A stretch of DNA of 17,608 bases from Parvularculaceae bacterium (GTDB lineage: Bacteria > Pseudomonadota > Alphaproteobacteria > Caulobacterales > Parvularculaceae). Positions 7,054 through 15,029 of the stretch are shown here, in pieces; positions within the stretch are counted from its first letter, which is position 1, and each line of letters opens with the position of its first letter. Both the position numbers and the translations under genes were made by a program. The DNA is taken from positions 1-17,608 of the forward strand of contig SHAI01000021.1 of NCBI GenBank assembly GCA_004213235.1, given 5' to 3'. The notes beneath the pieces were generated by a model. It saw only the letters and a list, made by a program, of their open reading frames with translations. It was not told where the DNA came from and ran no database searches.

Positions 7054-8618
7054 GCCAGCAACCAGTTAGGTTCTTTCTTCCCTGTGACTCAGCGGCAATC
7101 AGTCTTGGTGCCGATGAGGTGGCGCAGGCGATGACGACAGCTGCAGCAGCGGATGGTGTCCGTGTAGAGATTGTACGTACCGGCTCACGTGGCATGCATT
7201 GGTTGGAGCCTCTGCTGGAATTTGAATGCGAAGGTGTTCGCCATGGCATCGGTCCGGTCAATCCTGATGATGCGGCTTCCATTCTGCGGGCGGTGGTATC
7301 GGGTAAGCTTGATCTCCCCAATGCGATCGGCCCGGTCGAGGAGGTCCCCTTTTTCGCCCGGCAGCAGCGGTTGATTTTTTCCCGGTGCGGCGTGATTGAC
7401 CCGGTGAGTCATCACCAATATGTCGATCATGGCGGTTATGAGGGCTTGGCGTGTGCCCTGACGAAAACGCCGCAGGAGATCTGCGACATTGTTTTAAACT
7501 CGGGATTGCGTGGGCGCGGCGGCGCCGGGTTTCCTGCCGGCATAAAATGGAAAACGGTTGCGGACGCCGTAGACGATCAAAAATATATCGTCGTCAATGC
7601 GGATGAGGGTGACAGTGGTACTTTTGCCGACCGCATGATCATGGAAGGTGATCCATTTTTATTGCTTGAAGGCATGATTATTGCCGGGCTTGCGACCGGA
7701 GCTACAACCGGGTTCATTTATCTGCGGTCTGAATATCCAATCGCGGCGGAGATCTTATCGCGCGCGATTGCAACTGCTTATGATCACGGCATGCTGGGTG
7801 CTGACGTAAAGGGATCTGGCAAGCGTTTCGACGTAGAAGTGTTTATCGGGGCGGGCGCATATATCTGCGGGGAAGAAACGTCACTGTTAAACAGCCTTGA
7901 AGGAAAGCGCGGTGAAGTGCGCGCAAAGCCCCCGATCCCTGCACTGGAAGGATTATTTGGCAAGCCGACGCTGGTCCATAATGTCATTTCATTATGCTCT
8001 GTCCCGGGAATATTACAGATGGGTGCGGCTGCGTACCGGAATGTCGGTGTTGGTAAGTCCACCGGTACAATGCCATTTCAGCTTGCGGGCAACGTCAAGT
8101 ATGGCGGGCTTTTTGAGGCCGGGTTTGGAGTCACTTTAGGCGAACTGGTCAATGATATCGGTGGTGGCGTGCGCGTCGGAAGCGGCGTGCGTGCGGTCCA
8201 GATAGGCGGGCCATTAGGGGCCTATTTGCCGCCAAAACTGTTTGATTTACCCATGGACTATGAAAAAATGCTCGCGGCGGGCGCTGGTGTAGGGCACGGC
8301 GGGATCGTTGTTTTCGGGGACGATGTCGATTTACTGGAACAGGCGCGATACGCATTTGAGTTCTGTGCGGAGGAGTCCTGCGGTAAATGTACGCCATGCC
8401 GCATTGGTGCTGTGCGCGGCGTAGAGGTTATGGACCGTTGGCGGGCAGGCGATGATCCCGCGGCACAGCGCGAATTGATAGAAGATCTTTGCGAGGTCAT
8501 GGTCGACGGATCGCTTTGTGCTATGGGGGGAATGACGCCTATCCCGGTTCAAAGCGCGATCAAGCATTTCCCGGAAGATTTTGTCCCGCCTGCGGCAAAG
8601 CGCGATGCGGCCGAATAA
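7050..8618 (+). CDS. fdsB: NAD-dependent formate dehydrogenase, beta (diaphorase) subunit
   Basis: A 522-residue NuoF-like subunit that takes electrons from the iron-sulfur chain and reduces NAD+ by way of FMN. An N-terminal thioredoxin-fold part (about 1-85) lacks the cluster cysteines. The FMN/NADH domain shows NSGLRGRGGAGFPAGIKW (150-167), NADEGDSGTFADR (183-195) and GAYICGEETSLLNSLEGKRG (269-288). The [4Fe-4S] site is ESCGKCTPC with Cys444, Cys447, Cys450 and a distal Cys490 (SLCAMGG). The ATG at 7050 overlaps the fdsG stop; an upstream ATG at 6948 in the same frame lies inside fdsG and is not needed. It sits in the soluble cytoplasmic FdsGBA complex, with fdsA 24 bases downstream. Confidence 0.93.
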   Translation: MSQQPVRFFLPCDSAAISLGADEVAQAMTTAAAADGVRVEIVRTGSRGMHWLEPLLEFECEGVRHGIGPVNPDDAASILRAVVSGKLDLPNAIGPVEEVPFFARQQRLIFSRCGVIDPVSHHQYVDHGGYEGLACALTKTPQEICDIVLNSGLRGRGGAGFPAGIKWKTVADAVDDQKYIVVNADEGDSGTFADRMIMEGDPFLLLEGMIIAGLATGATTGFIYLRSEYPIAAEILSRAIATAYDHGMLGADVKGSGKRFDVEVFIGAGAYICGEETSLLNSLEGKRGEVRAKPPIPALEGLFGKPTLVHNVISLCSVPGILQMGAAAYRNVGVGKSTGTMPFQLAGNVKYGGLFEAGFGVTLGELVNDIGGGVRVGSGVRAVQIGGPLGAYLPPKLFDLPMDYEKMLAAGAGVGHGGIVVFGDDVDLLEQARYAFEFCAEESCGKCTPCRIGAVRGVEVMDRWRAGDDPAAQRELIEDLCEVMVDGSLCAMGGMTPIPVQSAIKHFPEDFVPPAAKRDAAE

Positions 8619-8630
8619 TGGCGGCCGATG

Positions 8631-8640
8631 AAGGAGGAAT
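8631..8640 (+). promoter_or_regulatory. Strong ribosome site that fixes the fdsA start
   Basis: AAGGAGGAAT lies five bases (counted from AGGAGG, 8632-8637) before the ATG at 8643. An in-frame ATG at 8628 lies before this site and would place it inside the coding sequence, so 8643 is the better start. Confidence 0.75.
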
Positions 8641-8642
8641 TG

Positions 8643-11492
8643 ATGGCGATCTATAAGGAAAAAGATTATGGCACGCCAAAGCCGAAATCGGATAAGAAGG
8701 TCTCGGTAGAGATCGATGGGTTTGAAGTCGAAATAGAAGAGGGTTCAAGCGTGATGCGCGCTGCGGCGTCCCTGGGCGTCTCAATCCCGAAGCTATGCGC
8801 CACAGACAGCCTTGAAGCGTTTGGTTCCTGCCGCTTGTGTCTCGTTGAAATTGATGGACAAAAAGGCACGCCTGCCTCCTGCACGACACCTGTCCGGGAC
8901 GGGATGAAAATCAAAACACAAACAGACCGTCTTGCCCGATTGCGGCGCGGCGTGATGGAGCTTTATATCTCCGATCATCCGCTCGACTGTCTGACGTGTT
9001 CTGATAATGGTGATTGCGAGCTGCAGGACACTGCCGGTGCGGTCGGGCTGCGCGATGTGCGTTATGGATATGACGGGGAAAATCATCTTGATGCAGAAAA
9101 AGATGAAAGTAACCCCTATTTCGACTTTGACCCATCAAAATGCATAACTTGTTCACGCTGCGTGCGGGCATGTGATGAGATTCAGGGGACACTGGCGCTG
9201 ACGGTAGAGGGGCGCGGGTTTGATTCTGAAATCGCCATTGCGGGCGAAAACTTTTTCGAGTCAGAGTGCGTGTCTTGCGGCGCGTGTGTTCAGGCATGTC
9301 CGACGGCGAGCTTGCAGGAAAAATCGGTTGTTGAACATGGCGTGCCCGACCGGACAGTCTTGACGACATGTGCCTATTGCGGCGTTGGCTGCTCGTTCAA
9401 GGCCGAACTGAAGGGCGATCAGGTGATCCGTATGGTGCCCTATAAGGATGGTGGCGCCAATCATGGCCATTCCTGTGTTAAAGGGCGTTTTGCCTTTGGC
9501 TATGCAACCCATAAAGACCGTATCACCGAACCCATGATCCGTGAAAAGATTACGGATCCATGGCGTGTTGTTCCCTGGGAAGAGGCTATCGGCTTCGCCG
9601 CGCGCCGCCTGAAAGAGACGCAAAACACCTATGGTCGGAAATCTATTGGCGCGATCACATCCTCCCGGTGCACCGCTGAAGAGGTTTGGCTAGTGCAGAA
9701 AATGGTGCGTACGGCGTTTGGTAACAATAATATCGATACCTGCGCGCGGGTGTGTCATTCGCCAACTGGTTATGGTTTGAAGCAAACCTATGGCACGTCA
9801 GCTGGGACGCAGGATTTTGACAGCGTTGAGGAAGCTGATGTCGTTTTTGTAATCGGGGCCAACCCAACCGATGCCCATCCGGTGTTTGCCTCGCAGATGA
9901 AGCGCCGCCTGCGCCAGGGTGCCAAGCTGATTGTTGCTGACCCGCGTAAGATAGACCTGGTCCGCTCGCCGCATGTCGAAGCGGCGCATCATATTCCGCT
10001 GAAACCCGGAACGAATGTTGCGCTCATAAATGCCTTTGCCCATGTCGCAGCGAAGGAGGGCTTATTAGACGAGGCCTTCATAAAGGCGCGCTGTGATTCA
10101 CCCTCATTCAAAGAGTGGCTGAATTTTGTGCTGGCTGATGAAAACTCACCGGAAGCCGTAGCCGAAATTTGCGGCGTCAATGCCGCAGATATTCGCGCTG
10201 CTGCACGCCTTTACGCTGCGGGTGGCAATGCGGCGATATATTACGGGCTTGGCGTGACGGAGCATAGCCAGGGGTCGACCATGGTCATGGGCATGGCCAA
10301 TCTGGCGATGGCGACTGGCAATATTGGCCGGCGCGGCGTTGGTGTGAATCCACTTCGTGGTCAGAATAATGTGCAAGGTTCGTGTGATATGGGATCATTC
10401 CCGCACGAATTGCCAGATTATCGACCCGTGACGGACGACGCGGTCCGGGCGACATTTGAAGCGGCGTGGAATGTTCAAATGGATGGTGAGCCGGGTTTGC
10501 GTATTCCGAACATGTTTGATGAAGCGTGCGCGGGAACCTATCGGGGCATGTATATCCAGGGCGAGGATGTCGCACAATCAGACCCCAATACCCATCATGT
10601 TGAAGCGGCGCTGAAAGCGCTCGACATTTTGATTGTGCAGGATCTGTTTTTGAACGAGACGGCCCGTTTTGCTCATGTATTTTTACCGGGCACGTCCTTT
10701 CTTGAGAAGGACGGCACGTTCATCAATGCGGAACGGCGGATTAATCGGGTCCGGCCGGTGATGCAGTCAAAAACAGGCAAGGCCGAGTGGGAGGTTACTC
10801 AGGATCTCTCCCGCGCGCTCGGTTTTGACATGGGTCATCAAAGTGCCTCTGACATCATGGACGAGATTGCGGCCTTATCACCATCATTCGCCAATGTCTC
10901 TTTCGACTTTCTCGATGAGCATGGTTCAGTTCAATGGCCGTGCAATTCACAAGCGCCGCAAGGTACGCCAATAATGCACGAAGAGGCGTTTGTCCGGGGC
11001 AAGGGCATGTTCATGGTGACGCAATATGTGCCCACGGAAGAAAGAACAAACAGGAAGTTTCCGTTGATCCTCACAACTGGCAGGATTTTGTCACAATATA
11101 ATGTCGGCGCGCAAACCCGGAGAACCGCGAATGAGGGCTGGCACGAAGAAGACGTTTTAGAAATTCACCCGGCGGACGCAGAAATGCGGGGTGTGCGTGA
11201 TGGTCAGTGGGTGTCCGTGCGATCGCGAAAAGGGGAGATTACGCTCCATGCCCGCGTTTCGGCGCGGATGCAGCCGGGTGTGGTGTATACGACGTTTCAT
11301 CACCCGGAGACCGGTGCAAATGTGGTCACAACGGAGCTTTCGGACTGGGCGACCAGTTGCCCGGAATATAAAGTGACTGCCGTAGAGGTCGCTCCGGCAA
11401 ATCACAAAGCAATGTGGCAGGAAGATTATGAAGTTGCGCGCACACAAATGCGCCAGATCCTGGAAGGCGGTGTGAAAACGCCGGCAGAGTAA
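8643..11492 (+). CDS. fdsA: NAD-dependent formate dehydrogenase, catalytic alpha subunit
   Basis: A 949-residue molybdopterin (bis-MGD) oxidoreductase that oxidises formate to CO2. Iron-sulfur modules in order: a [2Fe-2S] ferredoxin domain (Cys52, 63, 66, 80); a His-Cys cluster HPLDCLTCSDNGDC (His112, Cys116, 119, 125); two [4Fe-4S] sets, CITCSRCVRAC (167-177) and CVSCGACVQAC (209-219). The MopB domain begins with CAYCGVGC (Cys243, 246, 250, then Cys278). The metal ligand is Cys371 followed by the proton-handling His372 in TCARVCHSPT. The codon is TGT, so this is a cysteine and not a selenocysteine enzyme. The C-terminal molydopterin-dinucleotide domain follows FPLILTTGRILSQYN. The module set is that of soluble FdsA rather than membrane-bound FdnG or FdoG. 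Molybdenum versus tungsten cannot be told from sequence. Confidence 0.95.
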   Translation: MAIYKEKDYGTPKPKSDKKVSVEIDGFEVEIEEGSSVMRAAASLGVSIPKLCATDSLEAFGSCRLCLVEIDGQKGTPASCTTPVRDGMKIKTQTDRLARLRRGVMELYISDHPLDCLTCSDNGDCELQDTAGAVGLRDVRYGYDGENHLDAEKDESNPYFDFDPSKCITCSRCVRACDEIQGTLALTVEGRGFDSEIAIAGENFFESECVSCGACVQACPTASLQEKSVVEHGVPDRTVLTTCAYCGVGCSFKAELKGDQVIRMVPYKDGGANHGHSCVKGRFAFGYATHKDRITEPMIREKITDPWRVVPWEEAIGFAARRLKETQNTYGRKSIGAITSSRCTAEEVWLVQKMVRTAFGNNNIDTCARVCHSPTGYGLKQTYGTSAGTQDFDSVEEADVVFVIGANPTDAHPVFASQMKRRLRQGAKLIVADPRKIDLVRSPHVEAAHHIPLKPGTNVALINAFAHVAAKEGLLDEAFIKARCDSPSFKEWLNFVLADENSPEAVAEICGVNAADIRAAARLYAAGGNAAIYYGLGVTEHSQGSTMVMGMANLAMATGNIGRRGVGVNPLRGQNNVQGSCDMGSFPHELPDYRPVTDDAVRATFEAAWNVQMDGEPGLRIPNMFDEACAGTYRGMYIQGEDVAQSDPNTHHVEAALKALDILIVQDLFLNETARFAHVFLPGTSFLEKDGTFINAERRINRVRPVMQSKTGKAEWEVTQDLSRALGFDMGHQSASDIMDEIAALSPSFANVSFDFLDEHGSVQWPCNSQAPQGTPIMHEEAFVRGKGMFMVTQYVPTEERTNRKFPLILTTGRILSQYNVGAQTRRTANEGWHEEDVLEIHPADAEMRGVRDGQWVSVRSRKGEITLHARVSARMQPGVVYTTFHHPETGANVVTTELSDWATSCPEYKVTAVEVAPANHKAMWQEDYEVARTQMRQILEGGVKTPAE

Positions 11493-12278
11493 GTGACGAT
11501 CTTTCGACGCTTTGGAAATTTCCCGAAGGCGGCTGGCGATGTGCGTGCTGGAGATGCCCATTGGCGTGTGCCGGAGGAAGTTCCGTGCGCATTTGTTTAT
11601 AATGGCCGGAATTATGCGGTCATGTTGGCAACGCCGCTATGCCTTGAAGATTTTGCCATTGGTTTCTCGCTGACCGAGCGTGTTGTGGATCAGCTTACGG
11701 ATATTCATTCCGTTGAGATCCACGGATCACCCATGGGTGTGGAGTTCCATTTCAAAATCACCGATGAAAAACTGGCGCGTTTTGACATACGCCAAAGGCG
11801 GAGAAACATTGTCGGGCGCGCTGGCTGTGGTGTTTGCGGTTTGGAAAATGCCGAACATTTCTTTGAACCTTTACCGCAGGTCGCGCGGAAAAAGCATACA
11901 TTGGACCTTGATGCGATATGGCGCGGATGTGAGGCATTGCCTGGTTATCAGAAGCTCCACTCCGAGACGCGATCGGTGCATGGGGCGGCCTGGGTGGATG
12001 CGACCGGTGACATCCACACCGTGCGCGAAGACGTTGGCCGCCATAATGCGCTGGACAAGCTACTTGGTGCTTTAGGGCGCGAGGATGTGAATACCGCCAA
12101 TGGTTTCATTCTGATTTCGAGTCGCTGTTCCTACGAAATTGTGGAAAAGGCGGTGCGCTGCGGGGTTAAAGCGGTTGCGTCCATTTCTGCGCCCACTGCT
12201 TTTGCTGTGAGAAAGGCCGAAGAAGCCAATCTGTCGCTTTATGTAAAAGCAGAAAGTGCATTCGTGGCGGTGACATAA
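11493..12278 (+). CDS. fdhD: FdhD sulfurtransferase for formate dehydrogenase maturation
   Basis: A 261-residue FdhD/FdsC-family protein. Family members take sulfur from a cysteine desulfurase and pass it to the molybdenum cofactor, which formate dehydrogenase needs for activity. The key CxxC pair is Cys112 and Cys115 in GCGVCGLE. Other conserved parts are VREDVGRHNALDKLLGA and SSRCSYEIVEKAVRCGVKAV near the C-terminus, which helps form the cofactor pocket. It starts with GTG directly after the fdsA stop codon (zero spacing), so translation is probably coupled. It is the last gene of the formate dehydrogenase set. No small fdsD gene follows: only 65-83 bases separate it from the next GH3 gene. 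Confidence 0.94.
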   Translation: MTIFRRFGNFPKAAGDVRAGDAHWRVPEEVPCAFVYNGRNYAVMLATPLCLEDFAIGFSLTERVVDQLTDIHSVEIHGSPMGVEFHFKITDEKLARFDIRQRRRNIVGRAGCGVCGLENAEHFFEPLPQVARKKHTLDLDAIWRGCEALPGYQKLHSETRSVHGAAWVDATGDIHTVREDVGRHNALDKLLGALGREDVNTANGFILISSRCSYEIVEKAVRCGVKAVASISAPTAFAVRKAEEANLSLYVKAESAFVAVT

Positions 12279-12317
12279 GGCGCGCAAGATCGTTCGCATG
12301 ATGTCGTATTGCGCGCC
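12279..12317. repeat. GC-rich inverted repeat after fdhD
   Basis: Perfect 9-bp arms GGCGCGCAA (12279-12287) and TTGCGCGCC (12309-12317) enclose 21 bases directly after the fdhD stop codon. No T-run follows, so it is not a canonical rho-independent terminator. It could still partially end transcription, protect the 3' end, or separate formate dehydrogenase from GH3 expression. Confidence 0.4.
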
Positions 12318-12361
12318 GCGGTGTTGATGATTGTTAAGAGAGAATGAGAAGAGACTTTGAT

Positions 12362-14629
12362 ATGACGATGAAATCCTTTTTTCTTCTGGTGCTGGGCTTT
12401 GGTGTGCTTCTCGCGGGTGCGCACGCGAATGAACAAAGCGAGCTGACGCGGCGCGCCAAAATCGATGCCCTTATCGCGGAGATGACCCTGGAGGAGAAAG
12501 CGGGCCAGCTTACTCAATTTTCCGATCCGGGCGATATTACCGGCCCGGCACCTTCTGGTTCGCGCGACAAAAAGAAAAGAAAACTGATCAAATCCGGCGT
12601 GGTCGGATCAGTGTTAAACGTCGTGGGCGTCGAAAATGTTCGGGTCCTTCAGAAAATCGCAGTTGAGGAATCACGGCTCGGTATTCCAATGGTTTTTGCC
12701 TATGACGTCATTCATGGTCAGAAAACGATGTTCCCAATCCCGCTTGCCGAAGCGGCGAGCTGGGATCTGGATTTAATAGAGCACAGTGCACGGATTGCGT
12801 CGATAGAAGCCTCTGCACAGGGAATTAACTGGACTTTTGCGCCAATGATCGATGTCTCGCGCGAACCGCGATGGGGCCGGGTAATGGAAGGCGCGGGCGA
12901 AGACCCGTTTCTTGGTGCGGAAATTGCTGTCGCGCGGGTGCGCGGGTTTCAGGGGGAAGACCTGTCCGCTCATGATACCATCGCGTCGACCCTCAAGCAC
13001 TTTGCCGGGTATGGTTTTGTCGAATCCGGCAAGGAATATAATCGTGCCGATGTTGGTACGATTACCCTGCACAATATCATCTTACCGCCTTTCCGGGCTG
13101 GTCTGGAGCGCGCGAATGCGCGCACGGTAATGAATTCGTTTAATACGTTAAATGGCGTGCCGGCCACCGGCGACAGATATCTCCAGCGTGATTTGCTGAA
13201 GGGCGAGTGGGGGTTCGACGGTGTGATCGTGTCTGATTGGGGATCAGGCATTGAAATGATCGAACACGGATTTGCAGAGGATGAAAGAGATGCGGCGCGC
13301 CTGGCGATATTGGGTGGGTCTGACATGGATATGGAGAGTTTTATTTACGCGCCGAAACTGCCCTCGCTGGTGCGCGATGGTGTGATTAATGAAGCTCTTC
13401 TTGATGACGCAGTTCGACGTGTGCTGAATTTAAAGTTTGACCTCGGACTGTTCGAGGACCCCTATCGCTACATTGATGCAGTGCGAGAGGAAACGCAGTT
13501 GTTTACAGCTGAGCATCGCGCTGCGGCGCGGAAAATTGCCCAGGATTCTGTCGTTTTACTCAAAAATGAAGGCTCACTCCTGCCATTATCGGGAACGGAG
13601 TCCATCGCATTAATTGGCGCGCTTGCCGATGATAAGGATACGCCGCTGGGCAACTGGCGCGCCCGTGCGGTGCGAAATTCTGCCATCTCCGTGCGTGAAG
13701 GGTTTGAAGCCGCTGGCATTGATTTCGATTTTGAGCGAGGGGCCAGGCTCGAGATCGGGGAGGCTACATTCGGCTCAGAAATCGCCATTAACGTGACTGA
13801 CAAAAGCGGGTTTGAAGAAGCGGTAACTGCCGCGAAAAACGCGGACAAAGTGGTCATCGTTTTGGGCGAGGACGCGCTACAGTCTGGCGAGGGGCGCAGC
13901 CGTGCTGAAATCGGATTTCCCGGCGTTCAGCAGGAATTATTGGAACTGGTATATGACGCCAACCCGAACACTGTTCTCGTGGTGATGAGCGGGCGGCCAT
14001 TGACGCTCACATGGGCGGATGAAAATGTGCCGGCGATTGTTCAGGCATGGCATCTCGGGCATGAGGCGGGTCATGCAATCACGGACGTGTTAACGGGGGC
14101 GGTCAACCCAAGTGGCAAACTGCCAATGACGTTTCCGCGCTCAGTCGGGCAGGTGCCGATCTATTATAACTTCCTCAACACCGGGCGCCCTGACCCCAAT
14201 CAACCGGTTTTCTGGGCACATTATACAGACGAGGAAAATGCACCGCTTTATCCGTTTGGGTATGGTTTAAGCTATACGGCGTTTAAATATTCGAACTTGC
14301 GCACCCGCAAGCGCGATGACGGCGTTGAAGTGTCGGTCCGGGTAAAGAATGTTGGTGATCGGGCAGGGGCTGAAGTGGTTCAACTCTACGTTCATGATCA
14401 GGTCGCAAGCATTAGCCGGCCGGAGCGAGAGCTGAAAGGGTTTCAAAAATTGACCCTGGACGCTGGTGAAAGCAGCACGCTAACCTTCATGCTAACCAAG
14501 AAGGAGCTGGGTTTTTATAATGCCCGTGGGGATTTTGTCTTTGAGCCGGGTGTTTTTGATGTGTTTGTCGGTGGTTCGTCTGCGGCGAAGTTGAACAAAG
14601 AAATTAGAGTTCACTTTGCCTTAGATTAG
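12362..14629 (+). CDS. GH3 beta-glucosidase, exported (BglX-like)
   Basis: A second family-3 glycoside hydrolase, 755 residues from this start. The ATG at 12362 is preferred because an AAGAG-type ribosome site lies about eight bases upstream and it gives a clean signal peptide (MTMKSFFLLVLGFGVLLAGAHA, cleavage before NEQSE). An ATG at 12344 adds MRRDFD, acidic for a signal peptide. The barrel domain shows KHFAGYG and the nucleophile Asp292 in VIVSDWGS; the second domain has LGEDALQSGEGRSR with the likely acid/base Glu510; a C-terminal fibronectin-III-like domain follows YPFGYGLSY. It should trim imported beta-glucan oligosaccharides in the periplasm, complementing the cytoplasmic GH3 at 4194-6440. 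It is separated from the other glucan genes by the formate dehydrogenase operon. Confidence 0.93.
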   Translation: MTMKSFFLLVLGFGVLLAGAHANEQSELTRRAKIDALIAEMTLEEKAGQLTQFSDPGDITGPAPSGSRDKKKRKLIKSGVVGSVLNVVGVENVRVLQKIAVEESRLGIPMVFAYDVIHGQKTMFPIPLAEAASWDLDLIEHSARIASIEASAQGINWTFAPMIDVSREPRWGRVMEGAGEDPFLGAEIAVARVRGFQGEDLSAHDTIASTLKHFAGYGFVESGKEYNRADVGTITLHNIILPPFRAGLERANARTVMNSFNTLNGVPATGDRYLQRDLLKGEWGFDGVIVSDWGSGIEMIEHGFAEDERDAARLAILGGSDMDMESFIYAPKLPSLVRDGVINEALLDDAVRRVLNLKFDLGLFEDPYRYIDAVREETQLFTAEHRAAARKIAQDSVVLLKNEGSLLPLSGTESIALIGALADDKDTPLGNWRARAVRNSAISVREGFEAAGIDFDFERGARLEIGEATFGSEIAINVTDKSGFEEAVTAAKNADKVVIVLGEDALQSGEGRSRAEIGFPGVQQELLELVYDANPNTVLVVMSGRPLTLTWADENVPAIVQAWHLGHEAGHAITDVLTGAVNPSGKLPMTFPRSVGQVPIYYNFLNTGRPDPNQPVFWAHYTDEENAPLYPFGYGLSYTAFKYSNLRTRKRDDGVEVSVRVKNVGDRAGAEVVQLYVHDQVASISRPERELKGFQKLTLDAGESSTLTFMLTKKELGFYNARGDFVFEPGVFDVFVGGSSAAKLNKEIRVHFALD

Positions 14630-14637
14630 AGTTCGTC

Positions 14638-14665
14638 GGCAGGGGAAAGTGACTGCCCATCTTTT
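14638..14665 (+). terminator. Weak candidate terminator after the exported GH3 gene
   Basis: Arms GGCAG (14638-14642) and CTGCC (14653-14657) with a 10-base loop are followed by CATCTTTT. The stem is only five pairs and the T-run four bases, so support is modest. It lies nine bases after the stop codon. Confidence 0.3.
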
Positions 14666-14702
14666 CGCTTGAGCACGTGTGAGGTGCCTCGCTTAAGCGA
14701 AA
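14663..14702. repeat. Bulged hairpin with the palindrome TCGCTTAAGCGA
   Basis: TTTCGCTT (14663-14670) pairs with AAGCGAAA (14695-14702), and inside it GAG and CAC can pair with CTC and GTG, giving a bulged stem-loop of about 40 bases. The right arm also lies in a perfect 12-bp palindrome TCGCTTAAGCGA (14689-14700). The core CGCTTAAGCG recurs at 14820-14829. No T-run follows. It may be a 3'-end structure or one of two regulator sites. Confidence 0.4.
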
Positions 14703-14736
14703 GCTGGCAAATATGCAAAGAGTGTTCACGAATTAA

Positions 14737-14752
14737 AATCTGTTTACAGATT
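14737..14752. promoter_or_regulatory. 16-bp palindrome in the gene-free stretch
   Basis: AATCTGT-TT-ACAGATT has perfect 7-bp arms around two bases. It lies between the two CGCTTAAGCG copies. Only the symmetry supports a role; a dimeric regulator site is the simplest reading. Confidence 0.35.
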
Positions 14753-14804
14753 GTAAAAAATGTCTGCGGTTTGTGTTTTCAACCTCTAGTGTGGAACCGT
14801 TACG

Positions 14805-14833
14805 AAAGCTGCTTTAACCCGCTTAAGCGCTTT
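14805..14833. promoter_or_regulatory. Clustered palindromes, candidate operator region
   Basis: Three symmetric elements lie within 29 bases: AAAGC-T-GCTTT (14805-14815), the second copy of CGCTTAAGCG (14820-14829), and an overlapping AAGCGCTT (14825-14832), a core common to LacI-family operators. They lie about 200 bases upstream of the ABC-type membrane gene. The rest of the gene-free stretch 14630-15029 shows a -10-like TATACT at 14912-14917 without a well-placed -35, and a good ribosome site at 15017-15022. No convincing gene lies in it. Confidence 0.35.
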
Positions 14834-15029
14834 GCCTTGTCCGCTTCACTAAATGATTTGGCTGTCTGCTCGTGGTTTTGATTGCCAACTCAGTTCGCGC
14901 TAACAAATAGCTATACTCAGCGGGCAGAAATTCAATATGCTGCATCGAAGAGATGCTATATTCGCAATAACCATATCGCCAAGAATTAAATCAACAAGAA
15001 CTAGCGATGAGAGGTCGGGAGGCGGCGTT

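Noticed and set aside
9753..9755. Selenocysteine at the formate dehydrogenase active site
   Set aside because: The ligand codon is TGT, a plain cysteine, so no UGA recoding is involved.
14669..14881. 70-codon open frame rich in cysteine in the gene-free stretch
   Set aside because: TTG start without a ribosome site, unusual composition, and it runs through the hairpin and palindromes; no domain recognised.
14882..14917. Sigma-70 promoter TTGCCA ... TATACT before the ABC-type membrane gene
   Set aside because: The spacing is 24 bases, too long for a normal promoter, and no better -35 is found for TATACT.
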